Assembly: GCA_965112735.1 (NCBI GenBank) | Contig: OZ218955.1 | Location: 3,720,001-3,784,000 of the forward strand | DNA length: 64,000 nt | Reading direction: 5' to 3' | From: Phaeosaccion multiseriatum | Lineage: Eukaryota; Ochrophyta, other classes | Shown here: positions 1-12,416 of the stretch, in pieces | Layout: every line of letters starts with the position of its first letter | How positions within the stretch are numbered: the stretch's first letter is position 1 | Made by a program: the position numbers and the translations under genes | Notes under the pieces: generated by a model | Databases searched by the model: none | Seen by the model: only the letters and a program-made list of their open reading frames with translations | Told to the model about the DNA's origin: nothing

Positions 1-3000
1 GGCGGCCTTCATTGACGAGCGCAACTTGCTCCCTGCGCTGCTCAAGCTCATGCATTCTTCCATAGACACGCAGGTGTGTGAAGGATGGAGGGAGGGGGGG
101 GAAGGGAAGGGAGGGGAAGAGAAGGGAAGGGAAGGGAAGGGAAGGGAAGGGAAGGGAAGGGAAGGGAAGGGAAGGGAAGGGAAGGGAAGGGAAGGGAAGG
201 GAAGGGAAGGGAAGGGAAGGGAAGGGAAGGGAAGGGAAGGGAAGGGAAGGGAAGGGAAGGGAAGGGAAGGGAAGGGAAGGGAAGGGAAGGGAAGGGAAGG
301 GAAGGGAAGGGAAGGGAAGAGAAGAGAAGAGAAGGGAAGGGAAGGGAAGGGAAGGGAAGGGAAGGGAAGGGAAGGGAAGGGAAGGGAAGGGAAGGGAAGG
401 GAAGGGAAGGGAAGGGAAGGGAAGAGAAGGGAAGGGAAGAGAAGGGAAGAGAAGGGAAGGGAAGGAGACCACCTCTTTGCGTCCCCCCCAGGCTCCCCCT
501 TCCCTTTTCCTCCCTCTCCTCCCTCTCTCCCTTGTGCTCACGAACACACAATGTCCACCACGAACTTCCATCTCACACCCCGTGCACTACCATCCCTGTG
601 CCCATCCCATCGACTGCCATCCCCCCACCCACGGCCATCCCATCCACCAGGTGCTGAGCAACTCCACTGCTTGCTTGGCCAATCTCTTCGTGGACGGCTA
701 CCCCCCCGAGCTCCTCATGGAGAAGGGCGCTGTCGCTGCGCTGCTCAAGATGGCCCGCCTGGGAGCCTCCTCCTCCTCCTCTTCCCAGGCACAGCAGTTG
801 GTGCTCCACTCGCAGCACTCGCACCACTCACAGCGGGAGAATCACAATCCGCATCCGAATCAACAGAGTCAACAGCCTCATCAGCAGCAGTTGGTGATGC
901 ACCCCCGCATCTTGCTGAGTGCGGTAATGGGGTTGTTCGTGGCGAGCGAAGGATGGTGTCTGGAGGGGTGGCTTGTACAGCACGAAGGGGGACGGGCGGT
1001 ACACACACTCATGGCCCTCGCTAGGAAGGGGGTGGACAGGGCAGCAGCGGCAGGCACGGCAGGGGGGGGGAGCGGGGGTCGCGAGGAGGGAGGGGGGCCC
1101 GGAGGGGAGGAGAGGGGGGAGGGGGGCGAGGCTGGTACAGGTGCTGTGCTAATGCCGGACGTTCCTGCCACAGGAGTTGGTGATACAGAATCAGCAGCAG
1201 CAGCAGCAGCAGGAGGAGGAGGAAGAGGAGGAGGAGGAGGAGGAGGGATGGCAGTGGATGGAAGAGGGGCGGCCTGGGGGGTGAGTGTCGAGCAGCTGGA
1301 GGAGTGGGAGAGAATGACCGTAAGCTTGGCCACAATGGCGCTCGTCAATGTTTCCGTGGTGTTGACGGGGGTGCAGGCAGATGCAGTGCAGAGACTGGTG
1401 GTGGAGGTGATGGGCGATATGCTTGACGACATGGTGCTACAGCGGCAGAGGAGGGGGGGGAGGGGGGCGGGCAGGAAGGAAGTGGGGGTGGGGGGGGGGA
1501 AGGAGGGAGAGGAGAAGGGGGGCGAGGAGAAGGAGAACAAGGGGAAGAAAGAGGAGGAGGCAAAGGATGGGGAAGTGGATACCCCGCTCTCGCTGGAGAC
1601 GCCTTGCACGGATCGCCAAGTGGCGCAAGAATTCAGAGAAGGCGCGGCAGCAGCAGCAGCAGCAGCAGCAGCGGAGGATGGCAGTGGACGAGGGCAGGAC
1701 GGGGTAGGCCCGAGGCCTTTGAGTACGGCGAGGAGCGTTGCCAGCACGGCCTATGGGAGCGATTTCGAAGCGAGCGAGGGGGAGGAGGAGAAGGAGGGGC
1801 ACTGCGTTGCTGCGCCAGTTGGTGATACGGCTACAGAAGAAGCCGCCCCTGCCAGTGAGGAAATGTTGGAGACGCCGCTCATAGTGAAGATTGCAGGCGA
1901 TGGAACCGCAGCAGCGATCATAAAAGTAGCGCCACTGGTACCAGCAGGAGGAGGAGGAGCAGGAGGAGGCGGAGGAGGAGGAGGAGCAGGAGGGGGGATG
2001 CGAGTGGATGGAGGAGGAACAGCGGAAGGATCAGCGACAGCAGCTGCAGTAAAAACAGGGGGAAGAGGAGGTAGCTCCCTCACCGTGCTGGCTTCTCCGG
2101 CAGCGTCGGTCGAACAGCAGCAGTTGGTGATACAGCAGCAGGACCAGCAGGAGAAGTTGGTGATACAGCAGCAGGAGCAGCAGGAGCAGGGCCGGCTGTG
2201 GTGCCGTCGGGAGCGCCTCTGTCTCCTTGATGTGGAGAGCGTCGTTAACCTCACCACCATGGCCCGTATGCTTGTGTATCTCGACACCGGTGAGTGGGAC
2301 CTTTCATTTTCCTTCCCTCCTCTCCTCTCCTCTCCTGTCCTCTCCTGTCCTGTCCTGTCCTGTCCTGTCCTGTCCTGTCCTGTCCTCTCCTCTCCTCTCC
2401 TCTCCTCTCCTCTCCTCTCCTCTCTTGCCTATTGCGTGGTAGTCCATGTGCAGCCCTCCGTTCCACAGCATGTTGTCCCCCACCTCACACACGCACACAC
2501 GCACACACGCACACACACACACACGCACCAGGCATGGCGACGCTTCTGATTCGAATGCTCAGGGAGCTCGGCGACGGGGGCGAGGACGATGACAGCATGA
2601 TCATTGAGTGCTGTAACGGCATTGTCAACATCGCACAGGTAAGAGAGAGTTGCAGTTTCAATCTATTGAACCTTATTACAGACTCACTCACTCACTCCCC
2701 CCCCCCCCCCACTCTTCCCTTCCTCCCTCCCTCCCTGCCTACCTCCCTCCGTCCGTCCCTCGCTCCTCCCCTCCCTCCCCTCCTGCCCCTCCTTCCCCTC
2801 CTTCCCCTCCCTCCCTCCCCTCCCTCCCCTCCTTCCCTCCCTCCCTCCCTCCCTCCCTCCCTCCCCTCCCTCCCCTCCCTCCCAGGCCAACTGTCCGTGC
2901 CGAGTGGGGGTGGTGCGTGGCGGTGTGGTTGCTGAGATGACTCGCCTCATCTCCTCTCCAAGCTCTGTCAAGTTGGGAAGGGCGGCACGCCTTGCTTGCA

Positions 3001-6000
3001 CCGCTGTACTCACGGAGCTCACCAAGTAAGTCAGTGAATGAATGAGAGGTACTTCGTAGTACATGACAATAGCAAGTCGGTGAATGAGGGAGGGAGGAAG
3101 TGGCTGAGGGAGGGAGGGAGGGAGTGAGGCAGTGAGTTAACTGAGCCAGGGAGTGTGGGAGTAGGGGAGGGAGGGGGGTGAGAGAGGGAGGAAGGGAGGG
3201 AGCAAGTGATACCATACGTATGCTCATCCACAACCGTCCACTACCATCCACTGCCATCCACTGCCATCCACTGCCATCCACTGCCGCCCCCATCCCGCCC
3301 CTCCCCCCAAGCCACCGAGACATCCTGTCCTCCTTACTCAAGGCCGGCATCATCCCTGCCCTAAGCAAGAACCTCCTCGGAGGGGGCGGTCCTGAGGGGG
3401 GGGCAGGGGGCGGTCACAGCCCATCGGGTACCATCTCCGTGTTGTCCGCGGAGGGGCTCGGAAACCTTCTCGTGCATCCCGACAGCCACTTCGAGGTGGG
3501 TGGGTGCCCAGGGGTGGGCTTGCCCAGGGGGGACTGCTACCCGGGGGGGGGGGGCTACGACCCAGGGGGGACAGAGGATAGAAACAGGAGTTAGGGGCTT
3601 GCTTTCCTCTCACGCACTGAGTCTGCGACTGTGTGCTGATGCTCACCTCCCCCCCGTCCACTGCCATCCTCGCTCGCTCCTCTCCTCCTTCCTCCCTCCT
3701 TTCTCCTTCTCTCCTCTCTCCTCTCCTCTCCTCTCTCCCCACTACCCTCTCCTCGCCGCGTTAGGTTATGCAAAGCATCCTGTCCACGCTCGAGCTGGGG
3801 CATCAGGGGCAGCAGCAAGGGCAGTTGGTGATACAGCAGCAGGGGCAGCAGCAGAGGCAGCAGGCCGCGAACGATGATGGAGGCGGGCCCGGGGGGGAGG
3901 CGGGCAGCAGCCGTAACATCAGCGATAGCAGCAACAGCACCAGAGGCGGCGGAAGCAGCACCAGCAGCACCAGCAGCAGGAGTAGCGGTGGTAAAGAAGG
4001 GAGAGGAGGTGACCCAGGGGGGAGGGTGGTAAGGGATGACCCAGGGGCGGGCGTTTGGGTCCGAGTGACGGATAAAGACAGCGCGGCAAAGTGGAGGAGG
4101 AGGAGCAGTGCCTTCAACGACGCACTCCGGCTCTCGCTGGGCGATGAAGAAGAAGAACAAGACCAAGAAGAAGAACAAGAGCTCGAGGGGGGAAGCGGTC
4201 CCAAGGGGGGAAGTGGTCCAGAGGGGGGCAGTGGTCCCGAGGGGGCTGCGGCGACGTCTCGGAAGAGGGCCTTCTCATCATCCTCAAAGAAGATGGCAGC
4301 GGATGGGGGGATGGCAGTCGACGCTCCTCCGCCACAAATGGCGGCGATGGAGGCTCCTCCTCCAGGGACGCATGTGCTGCGGCTGATGGGGAGACTCGCC
4401 GCCAAGCCACACACACACCCCCTCCTCATCAAGTCAGGAGCTCTCGAGGCCATCTTTGCTTTCACAGGGGCGGGGGGGGGGGGGGACACCGAGAGGAGCG
4501 AGGGAAGAGGATGTGGAGGGGATGAGGAGGGAGGAGGAGGGGGGGGGGGGGGAGGGCAAGAGGCCAAGTTGGTGATCCAGCAGGAGGCGGGCAGCCGCTT
4601 GTGTCGCCAGGAGGTGCAGCAGAGACTCGCGCAGATCATGTTTCACATCTCCTGCAACCCCGAAGCCGTATCCAAGTGAGTTTTAAGTTGAACTTGCTGT
4701 CGAAGTTGAAGTTGAAGTTGCAGTGACTCAGTTGGTGCTCTTCTGAACTTATTCCCCCTGCCCCTCTGCTACTCTCCCTCTCTCCCTCCCTCCCTCCCTC
4801 CCTCCCTCCCCCCCTCTACCTTAGCCTGGCCGCTCCCCCCATATTGTCCAGACTGTGCTCGATGGCCTCTGAGGCCGCGTGTGAGCTCTCCAGAGAGGGG
4901 CAGCTCCTCTGCCTCGCCACGCTGCAGAACGTCGCCAGGAGGCCTGCATATCACCAACGGCTTATCGACGGGGGGCTGCTCAGCGCCATCCAGCAGGTAG
5001 CGGTATGCACGTGCATCCATCCCTCCTTGTGTCGACAGTGTCATACCATATGATGATCACATATCCATGTCGACAGTGTCATACCATATGATGATCACAT
5101 ATCCATGTCGAAATCAATCTTGCGTTGACGCGTGTGCTAATCTTGTGAATTTTGGGTGATTTTGTAAATCGTGACAAGTGTACTGTTAAGCGCTCCTCCT
5201 CCTCTTCTCCTCTTCCTCCCCATCCCTGTATCACCAACTGCTGTAGGTGTACTCATGGTGCAACATGGCCCCCCAGGACATGCCCATTGCTCTCCTCCTC
5301 GCCTCCCTGCTATACTCACTCACGCTCGATGGCAGTGTATGTGCTCAGCTTGTCTCCCGGGGGGCCAACATGATTGTCGTGGAGCTCAGCCGCGCCGCCG
5401 ATCCGAAAGTGGGTATTCATTCCACCGCCACACCCAACCAAGTCTATTATCATGACCCTGACGCTGACCCTGACCCTGACCCTGAGCCTCACCCTGTCCC
5501 TGACCCTGACCCTGACCCTGACACTGACACTGACCCTGACCCTGTCCCTGACCCTGTCCCTGACCCTGACGCTGACCTTGACCTTGAGCCTTACTCTCCC
5601 TCTTCCCTAATCGCCTTTCCCCTTCCCCTTCCCCTCCTTCTCCTCCTCCTCCTCCTCCTCCTCCTCCTCCCCTGGACCGCCACCCCCCCCCCCCTGTGGC
5701 TCTCCTCAGCTGAAGGAGCTCTGTGCCGCTGCCCTATGCAACATGGCAATGGTGTCAGGACCCGCCTCCTCCTCCTCCTCCTCCTCCTCCTCCTCCTCCA
5801 GCGGCAAACAGAAGCAGATGGCAGCAACCCTCTCTGCTCTGCTGGATCTCTCTCGTCTGCCTTGCAACATCTTGAACTGCGCCAAGACTTTCGCCCTGCT
5901 CTCTCTCGACCCAGTGTGAGTGTGCGCTTCCTATACCTTCGCTGAGCTTAGCCTAGCGTACAGTAGCTTAGTCCAGCTTTACTTTACTTCATTGGTTCTT

Positions 6001-9000
6001 ATAGCTTACAGTTGCTTAGTCCAGCTTTGCTTTACTTCATTGGTTCTTATTCGTCCAGATGGCCTAAGCGGTTGGTTCAACAGCAAGGTCCCGAACAGAA
6101 CACCTCTAAACGAGCCCCCCCCCCTCCCCCTCCCTCCCTCCCTCCTTCCCTACTCATCCACCACCTCACCCCCTTCCACCACCCTCCCCCAGCGGACGCC
6201 CCTCCTGCATCTCAGCTGCGGAGTCCCTCGTACCAACCCTCATCTCCATGATGCGCTGCCGCCCCCCCCTGGGAAGGAGTGAGAGGAGGAGAGAGGATGA
6301 CGCAGAGAGGAGCGACAGAGACAGAGGGACACTAAGGAGCTCAGTGAGGACAACTGGAGCAGAGAGGGCACACACACCCTCCGCGCCCCCCTCTGACCCG
6401 TCCTCCGTCAAGTTCTTCAGCGCGGTGGCCCTGTGCGAGGTGCTTCGGGGAGACTTGTCGGAGGTAGGAGTGAGTGCGTGCGTGTGATCCTTACGTAACC
6501 TTATGTGGTAGTCCTATTCTTGACCTGACGTAGCTTTACGTAACCTTACACATGGTACAAGTATTATACCGAACTGAGACTGAAACTGGAACATGCTCAC
6601 CCACACGTCTCCCTTCACACCCCCCTCTATCCACTGCCATCCACTGCCATCCCCTGTCGTCCCTCAGGCCCTCGTGCGCCGTCTGATGTCCCGACACCTT
6701 GTATCCGACCTCATCGCCATCGCCGTGCTGCGAGTGAACGAGGAGCCCACCAAGCAGGTGCTGGCCAAGGCCCTCTACAACCTGCTCAGCAGAGAGGTAC
6801 GCAAGATTACGTAAGAGTACGTACAGTAAATATACCGTCATGTCACTAGTCTAGTCAGTTGCAGTTTCACGGACAGAGGTTCATGTTCGTTCATGTTCAT
6901 GTTCAGGTTCAGGATCAGTTCCGGTTTCAGTTTTGTAAGCACTGACACGCACGCACGCACGCACTCACGCACCTATTCACGCGCCCACGCCTCCCCTTGC
7001 CGAATCCCTTTCTTCCCGGCACTGTCCCTCGCTCCCTCCCCTCGGCTCCCTCTCTTCATCCCTCCCTTCCTCCCTTATTTCCTTCCACCTCCCTCCCTCC
7101 CTTCCTTCATTCCTTCCTTCCTTCCTTCCTTCCTCCCTCCCTCCCTCCCTCCCTCCCTCCCTCCCTCCCTCCCTCCCTCCCTCCCTCCCTCCCTCCCTTC
7201 CTTCCTTCCTTCCTCCCTCCCTCCCTCCCTCCCTTATTTCCTTCCACCTACCTCCCTTCCTTCCTTCCTTCCTTCCTCCCTCCCTCCCTCCCTCCGTTCC
7301 CCCCTGACAGGACACCCGCGCTGAGATGGTGAAGCTTGGCGTGGCCTTCGCTTTGGTCCGTCTCACAGTGGTTAGCCTCACCAGCCCAGGCACAAGCAGC
7401 CCAGGCACAAGCAGGCCCGGCACGAACACTTCTATGTCAGCAAAAGCACCAGCAACACCACCCACAACCGTAATACCAACAGCCGCAGCACCAACAACGG
7501 CAGTACTGGTGTCTGCCGCCGGAGGGCCTCCTCCTCCGCTTCCTCCGCCGCCCCCTTGCACCGCAGGAGGAGCCCAAGCCCAATCACAGGCAATCACACC
7601 AGCCCCAGCAGTTGGTAATACACCAGCCCCAGCAGTTGGTAATACACCAGCCCCAGCAGTTGGTGATTCAACAGCCCCGGCCCAGGCCCCAGCAATAGAC
7701 CAGTCAGTATCCCCCCGGCGGGGCGCCCCTCGCAAGCGGCTGAAGGGCCGTAGCTTGACGTGCCTACGCACCGTGCTGAATATGACCCACTCAATGCAGG
7801 CATACGGGCAGTGCCTCAGGGATATGGATGCCTCCAGGCTGCTTGTTGACGTCGCACTCAGGGTGAGTGAGTGAGCAAGGGAGGAAGTGAGCAAGTGAGA
7901 GGACCCCAAGCTTTAGGTATTCTTGCTGTATGACCAACTGCTGGTGTATCACTGTATCACTGTATCACCAACTGCTGCAGGTGGACCCGGCGGGCGCTGA
8001 GGGCGCTACAGTGCTGCGTATCTGCGGGGCTGCCTTGGCCAAGATGGCGGCCGACCCTCCCCCCCTCACTACCGCCCACTCGGCCAACCACTCGGCCAAG
8101 CGGGTGTATGAAACAGTCGAGGAGAGCCGCAAAGCACAAGCCTCAAATGGGACGAGAACAACAGCAGTGGCAGCAGTTGGTGATCCAAAGGCCGCCCCTG
8201 TGTCCTCGTGCGCCTCTCTGCTGCGCCACGACTTGGTGGGAGCCGTGCGCCGCATCGCTGCATCTTGCTGCGCCGGGCAGCTGGATCCCCCTCCTGTATC
8301 ACCAACTTGTACAGATCCAGAGCCTTCTGTATCACCAAGTGGTATAGGTCAAGCGGGCACTGAAACTGACACTGTGGCTCCGCGCCTTCCCACGCCCTCG
8401 CGAGCACTCACATACGCACATCGCACGCGCCTGCACTGCGTGCAAGTGTTGTACTTCGCATCCTTGTCTGGCGACTGTCGAGAGCCCCTCGCTAAGCAGG
8501 GAGGCGCCAGCGCGGCGGTGAGTGAGAGAGTGAGTGCGTGCGTGCGCACGTGCTTCGCTGCGGTCATCTGCCCCTCCCCTGTCCTCCTCTTTGCCGCCCA
8601 CAGCCACCCTCCCACTCACACACCCACTCACACACCCACCCACCCACCCACCCACACACCCACCCTCACACCCACACACACACCCACACACACACCCACA
8701 TCCCCCCACCCATCCGCCCACATCCTCACCCGCCTGCCCACTCACCACCTGCCCACCCACCCACCCACCTACCTACCCACCTACTTACTCACCTACTTAC
8801 TCACAGGTGGCTTTGTTTGAGAGCGAGGCCCCCTCCTCTCCCATCCGCTCCCCGTCCCCCGTGCTGTCCACTGCCATCCGGCGCCTCTGCCTGGCCACTC
8901 TCGCTCGTCTCTCGGGCTGTCCTCGGGCTGTGTGTCACCCCGATCTTCGCTCCCACTCGACCTTCCACTGCCTTCTGGGCATGCTCAGTGGCAGCCGCAG

Positions 9001-12000
9001 TCGTATGGGCAGCAAGGAGAGCAAGAGCAAGAGAGATAGAGTCAGAGACGACGAGTCGTCGCCAGCCCAGGCTAGGGGTCTTGGTGCAGTACCACCAACT
9101 GCTGCAGCTCCTCGAAGGGTAGGCCCGGGCAGGTGGCTGGTGGACGCCTCCTGCTCCCTTCACGGTAAGACAGAGAGAGAGAGAGAGAGAGAGAGAGGAG
9201 CAACACTCCACTTCATGCCCCTGCCGACTCAGAAACACGTGGCGGATACGATACGACTTACGTGTGTACGTACGTGTGTACGTACGTGCGTGCATCATCC
9301 TCTCACAATCTCCCCCTCTCACCCTCTCAACCTCTCGCCCTCCATCCCCGCCCTCTCTCCCACCTCTGCCTGCCCATACGCCCTGCCCATATGCCTGTCC
9401 ATACGCCCTGCCCATATGCCTGCCCATCTGCCTGCCCATACGCCTGCCCATATACCTGGCCATGTGCCTGCCCATACGCCTGCCCGTCCACCTGCCCCAT
9501 ACTCCTCCTTCCCCATCCGTCTGTAATTTGGCCTATCCAACCTCCAACAGTGATGCGCAGCAACGCCCTGGCGACCCTCGTCAATGTGGTGGAGCGCAAT
9601 CAGGGGGGGGGCGCCTTGTCCTCACTTGTAGAGGAATGGCACCTCACGGCTCTGCTGGTGGAGCTGCTGCCCAGCCTTGGCGACGACGTTGGCGACAGAA
9701 GGAGGAGGGCGGATTACAACAGGGACAGCAGCACCCACTGTGCCCGTAGTGGAGGGGGGGGGGGAGAGGAGGAGGAGGAGGAGGAGGAGGAGGAGGAGGA
9801 GGAGGAGGAGGAGGAGGAGGAGGAGGGGCAGAGACTGACGGTGGCAAGAGCTCTCAGTGGATTGATGAGGCATGAAGAAGGCTGCGCCACTATGCTCAAG
9901 GACGGAGTCTTGGGGGCCTTGGTGGCGCTCGCCAGGTGGGTGCAGTATGTCAATGACTGGATGTAGTATGTCAATGGGCGGGTGGTTTCCTCTCTACCTC
10001 TCTCCCTTGCTCCCTCTCTCCTTCCCGCTCTCCCTCCCTCTCTCTCTCCCTCTCTCCCTCCCTCCCTCCCTTGCTCCCTCTCTCCTTCCCGCTCTCCCTC
10101 CCTCTCTCTCTCCTTCTCTCCCTCCCTCTCTCCCGCCCTCACTCTCTCTCTCACTCCCTCTCTCTCTCTCTCTCTCCCTCCCTCTCTCTCTTCCTCCCTC
10201 CCTTCAGTTTTTAGTTGATGTGATGTTATCAACTGTCAACTTGTCAATATAGGGCTCGATAAACCCCACCACCACCTCTGTCCTGACACCCCTGTCCTGT
10301 TACCCCATCCCCCCCAGATGTGAGTCTGCTGCCATCAAGTTGGAGGTGTCCTCAGCCCTTTGTCGCCTTGCCCACAGTCGCCAAGTGTGGGTGGATTCCA
10401 TCGTGCTGCAGACAGGGCCGTTGATGAAGGCTCTGTGGCTGCTCACACAAGAGCCCAAGCCCAAGCACCCCAACATGGCGCCAAACAAGCATATGGGCCA
10501 GCTTCGCAAGGCGTCCAAGCACATGGGTCAGCAGCAGGGGCCCAAGCATATGCACCAGACCGGGCCAATGAATAGCACGGGCCGGGCCGACGCACACGCA
10601 CACGCACACACAGCCATTGGTTTGCGGGTGTCCGTGGTGTGTCTCAATTTGTTCCTCTCGGGCAATCGCACAGCCGTGACGAAGCTCTGCAACGAGCACG
10701 GAGAGGGCCTCGCTACGGTACGTGTGGGAAAGAGGAGGGGAGGGGTGCGGCGTGGGAAGGAAGCTGCAGGGGGGGGGGGGGGGAGGGGCGGAATGACTGA
10801 CACCAAGTACGGGCTTGACTTTGGCAACTTGACTTGACTTGACTTTGACTTGACTTGACTTGACTTGACTTGACTTGACTTGACTTGACTTTGCTTTGCT
10901 TTGCTTTGCTTGACGTTACGCTACGTTACTTTACTATACTTTAATTAATTGACTTGACTGTCTGCCTGATAGACTGACTCCCCCCTTGACTGTCTGACTG
11001 ACAGACTGACTCCCCCCTCCCCTTCTCCCGGCCCGTCTGCATCTCCCTCTCTGCCCCAGGTGCTAGGTCGCCTGTCCCGCTGTGCCCACCCCCCCACCCT
11101 CGTGAACCTTGCCTCCACCTTCCTCAAGATCACCGCCATGCCGGAGGCGCTGCCCATGCTCATCAAACGTACGTTACGTAAGGATAAAGAAGGATCTGCC
11201 ATGGTTTCCGGCTGGGCCTGACGTGCCTTGCCATCTCTGCCATCCCTTACCGTCTCCTGCCATCCCCTGCCATCCATCTCCCGCCATCCCCTGCCATCCA
11301 TCTCCTGCCATCCCTTACTGTCTCCTGCCATCCCCTGCCATCCATCCCCTGCCATCCCCCGCCATCCATCTCCTGCCATCCCCTGCCATCCGTCTCCTGC
11401 CATCCCCTCCTATCCATCCCCTGCTATCCATCCCCTACCATCTCCTGCCATCCACAGACGACCTCATCCCGCTGGTGCTGTCCCTGGTAGCTTCCCCTCC
11501 CTCCCCCTCCCCCTCCTCCTCCCCCTCTTCCTCCTCCTCTTCCTCCTCCTCCTCCTCCTCCTCCTCCAAGCCATGGACTGCCATCCGCTCCATCTGCAGC
11601 GCTGCCCTCTCGCAAGTGCCACAGGAGCTTCTCGACCTTGATGAGGAGCACGTGCAGGTACACACACACACACACACATACATGACAATATCTGAGCAAA
11701 CATATCACCACGTATCGCCATATAATAACTAGCTGCTTGAGTATCTATCCCATACAAGTGTTACACCCCCTCTCCCCCCCCTCCCCCCTTACGCTATCGA
11801 ACTATTCTCATCTTTTTCCTCCCAATCTTCGTCGTATCCTCCCCCTCCTCCTCCTCCTCCTCCTCTTCCTCCTCCTCCTGCTCCTTGTGCTCCTCTTCCT
11901 CCTCCTCCTCGTCCTCCTACTTCTCCTCCCCCTCCTCCTCCTCCTCCTCCTCCCCCTCCCCCTCCTCTCCTGCTTCTCCTCCTCCCCCTCCCCCTCCTCT

Positions 12001-12380
12001 CCTCCTCCTCCTCCTCCTCCTCCTCCTCCTCCTTCTCCTCCTCCTCCTCCTCCTCCTTCTCCTCCTCCGCCTCCAACGAAGGTGATGCTGCCTCTCCTGG
12101 ATGACGAGGACCGCGAGGATGGCGAGGAGGAGAAGGAGCAGGCGGAGGAGGAAGAGGAAGATGGCTCCTTCGACCACGACGATGGAGATCTTGTGAGAGA
12201 GCCCCCCAGGAAACCCTACTTCCCCCCGGGGTCACACTCCTCCCCGGGGTCGGACTTCCCGAGGGGGTCTCCGCTCGTCGAAGTCTGGCGGCCCATTGGG
12301 ACTATAGAGGTTGTTGGTGACGAACCCGGGGGGGACAATGGCATCGCTGCTACCATCGGTCCTGACACCAACAACAACAT

Positions 12381-12416
<36 letters not shown>

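Noticed and set aside
26-1024. Gly-Lys-Arg-Glu and Leu-Pro-Phe open frames over the GGGAA array
   Set aside because: They exist only because the repeat lacks stops; splice sites place the array in an intron.
5454-5585. CCCTGA repeats as an internal telomere remnant
   Set aside because: Imperfect, embedded in an ordinary intron and without subtelomeric context; the organism's telomere unit is unknown.
6058-6110. tRNA-like D-arm sequence (GGCCTAAGCGGTTGGTTCAA)
   Set aside because: No matching anticodon stem, T-arm or acceptor stem could be built; it lies in an intron.
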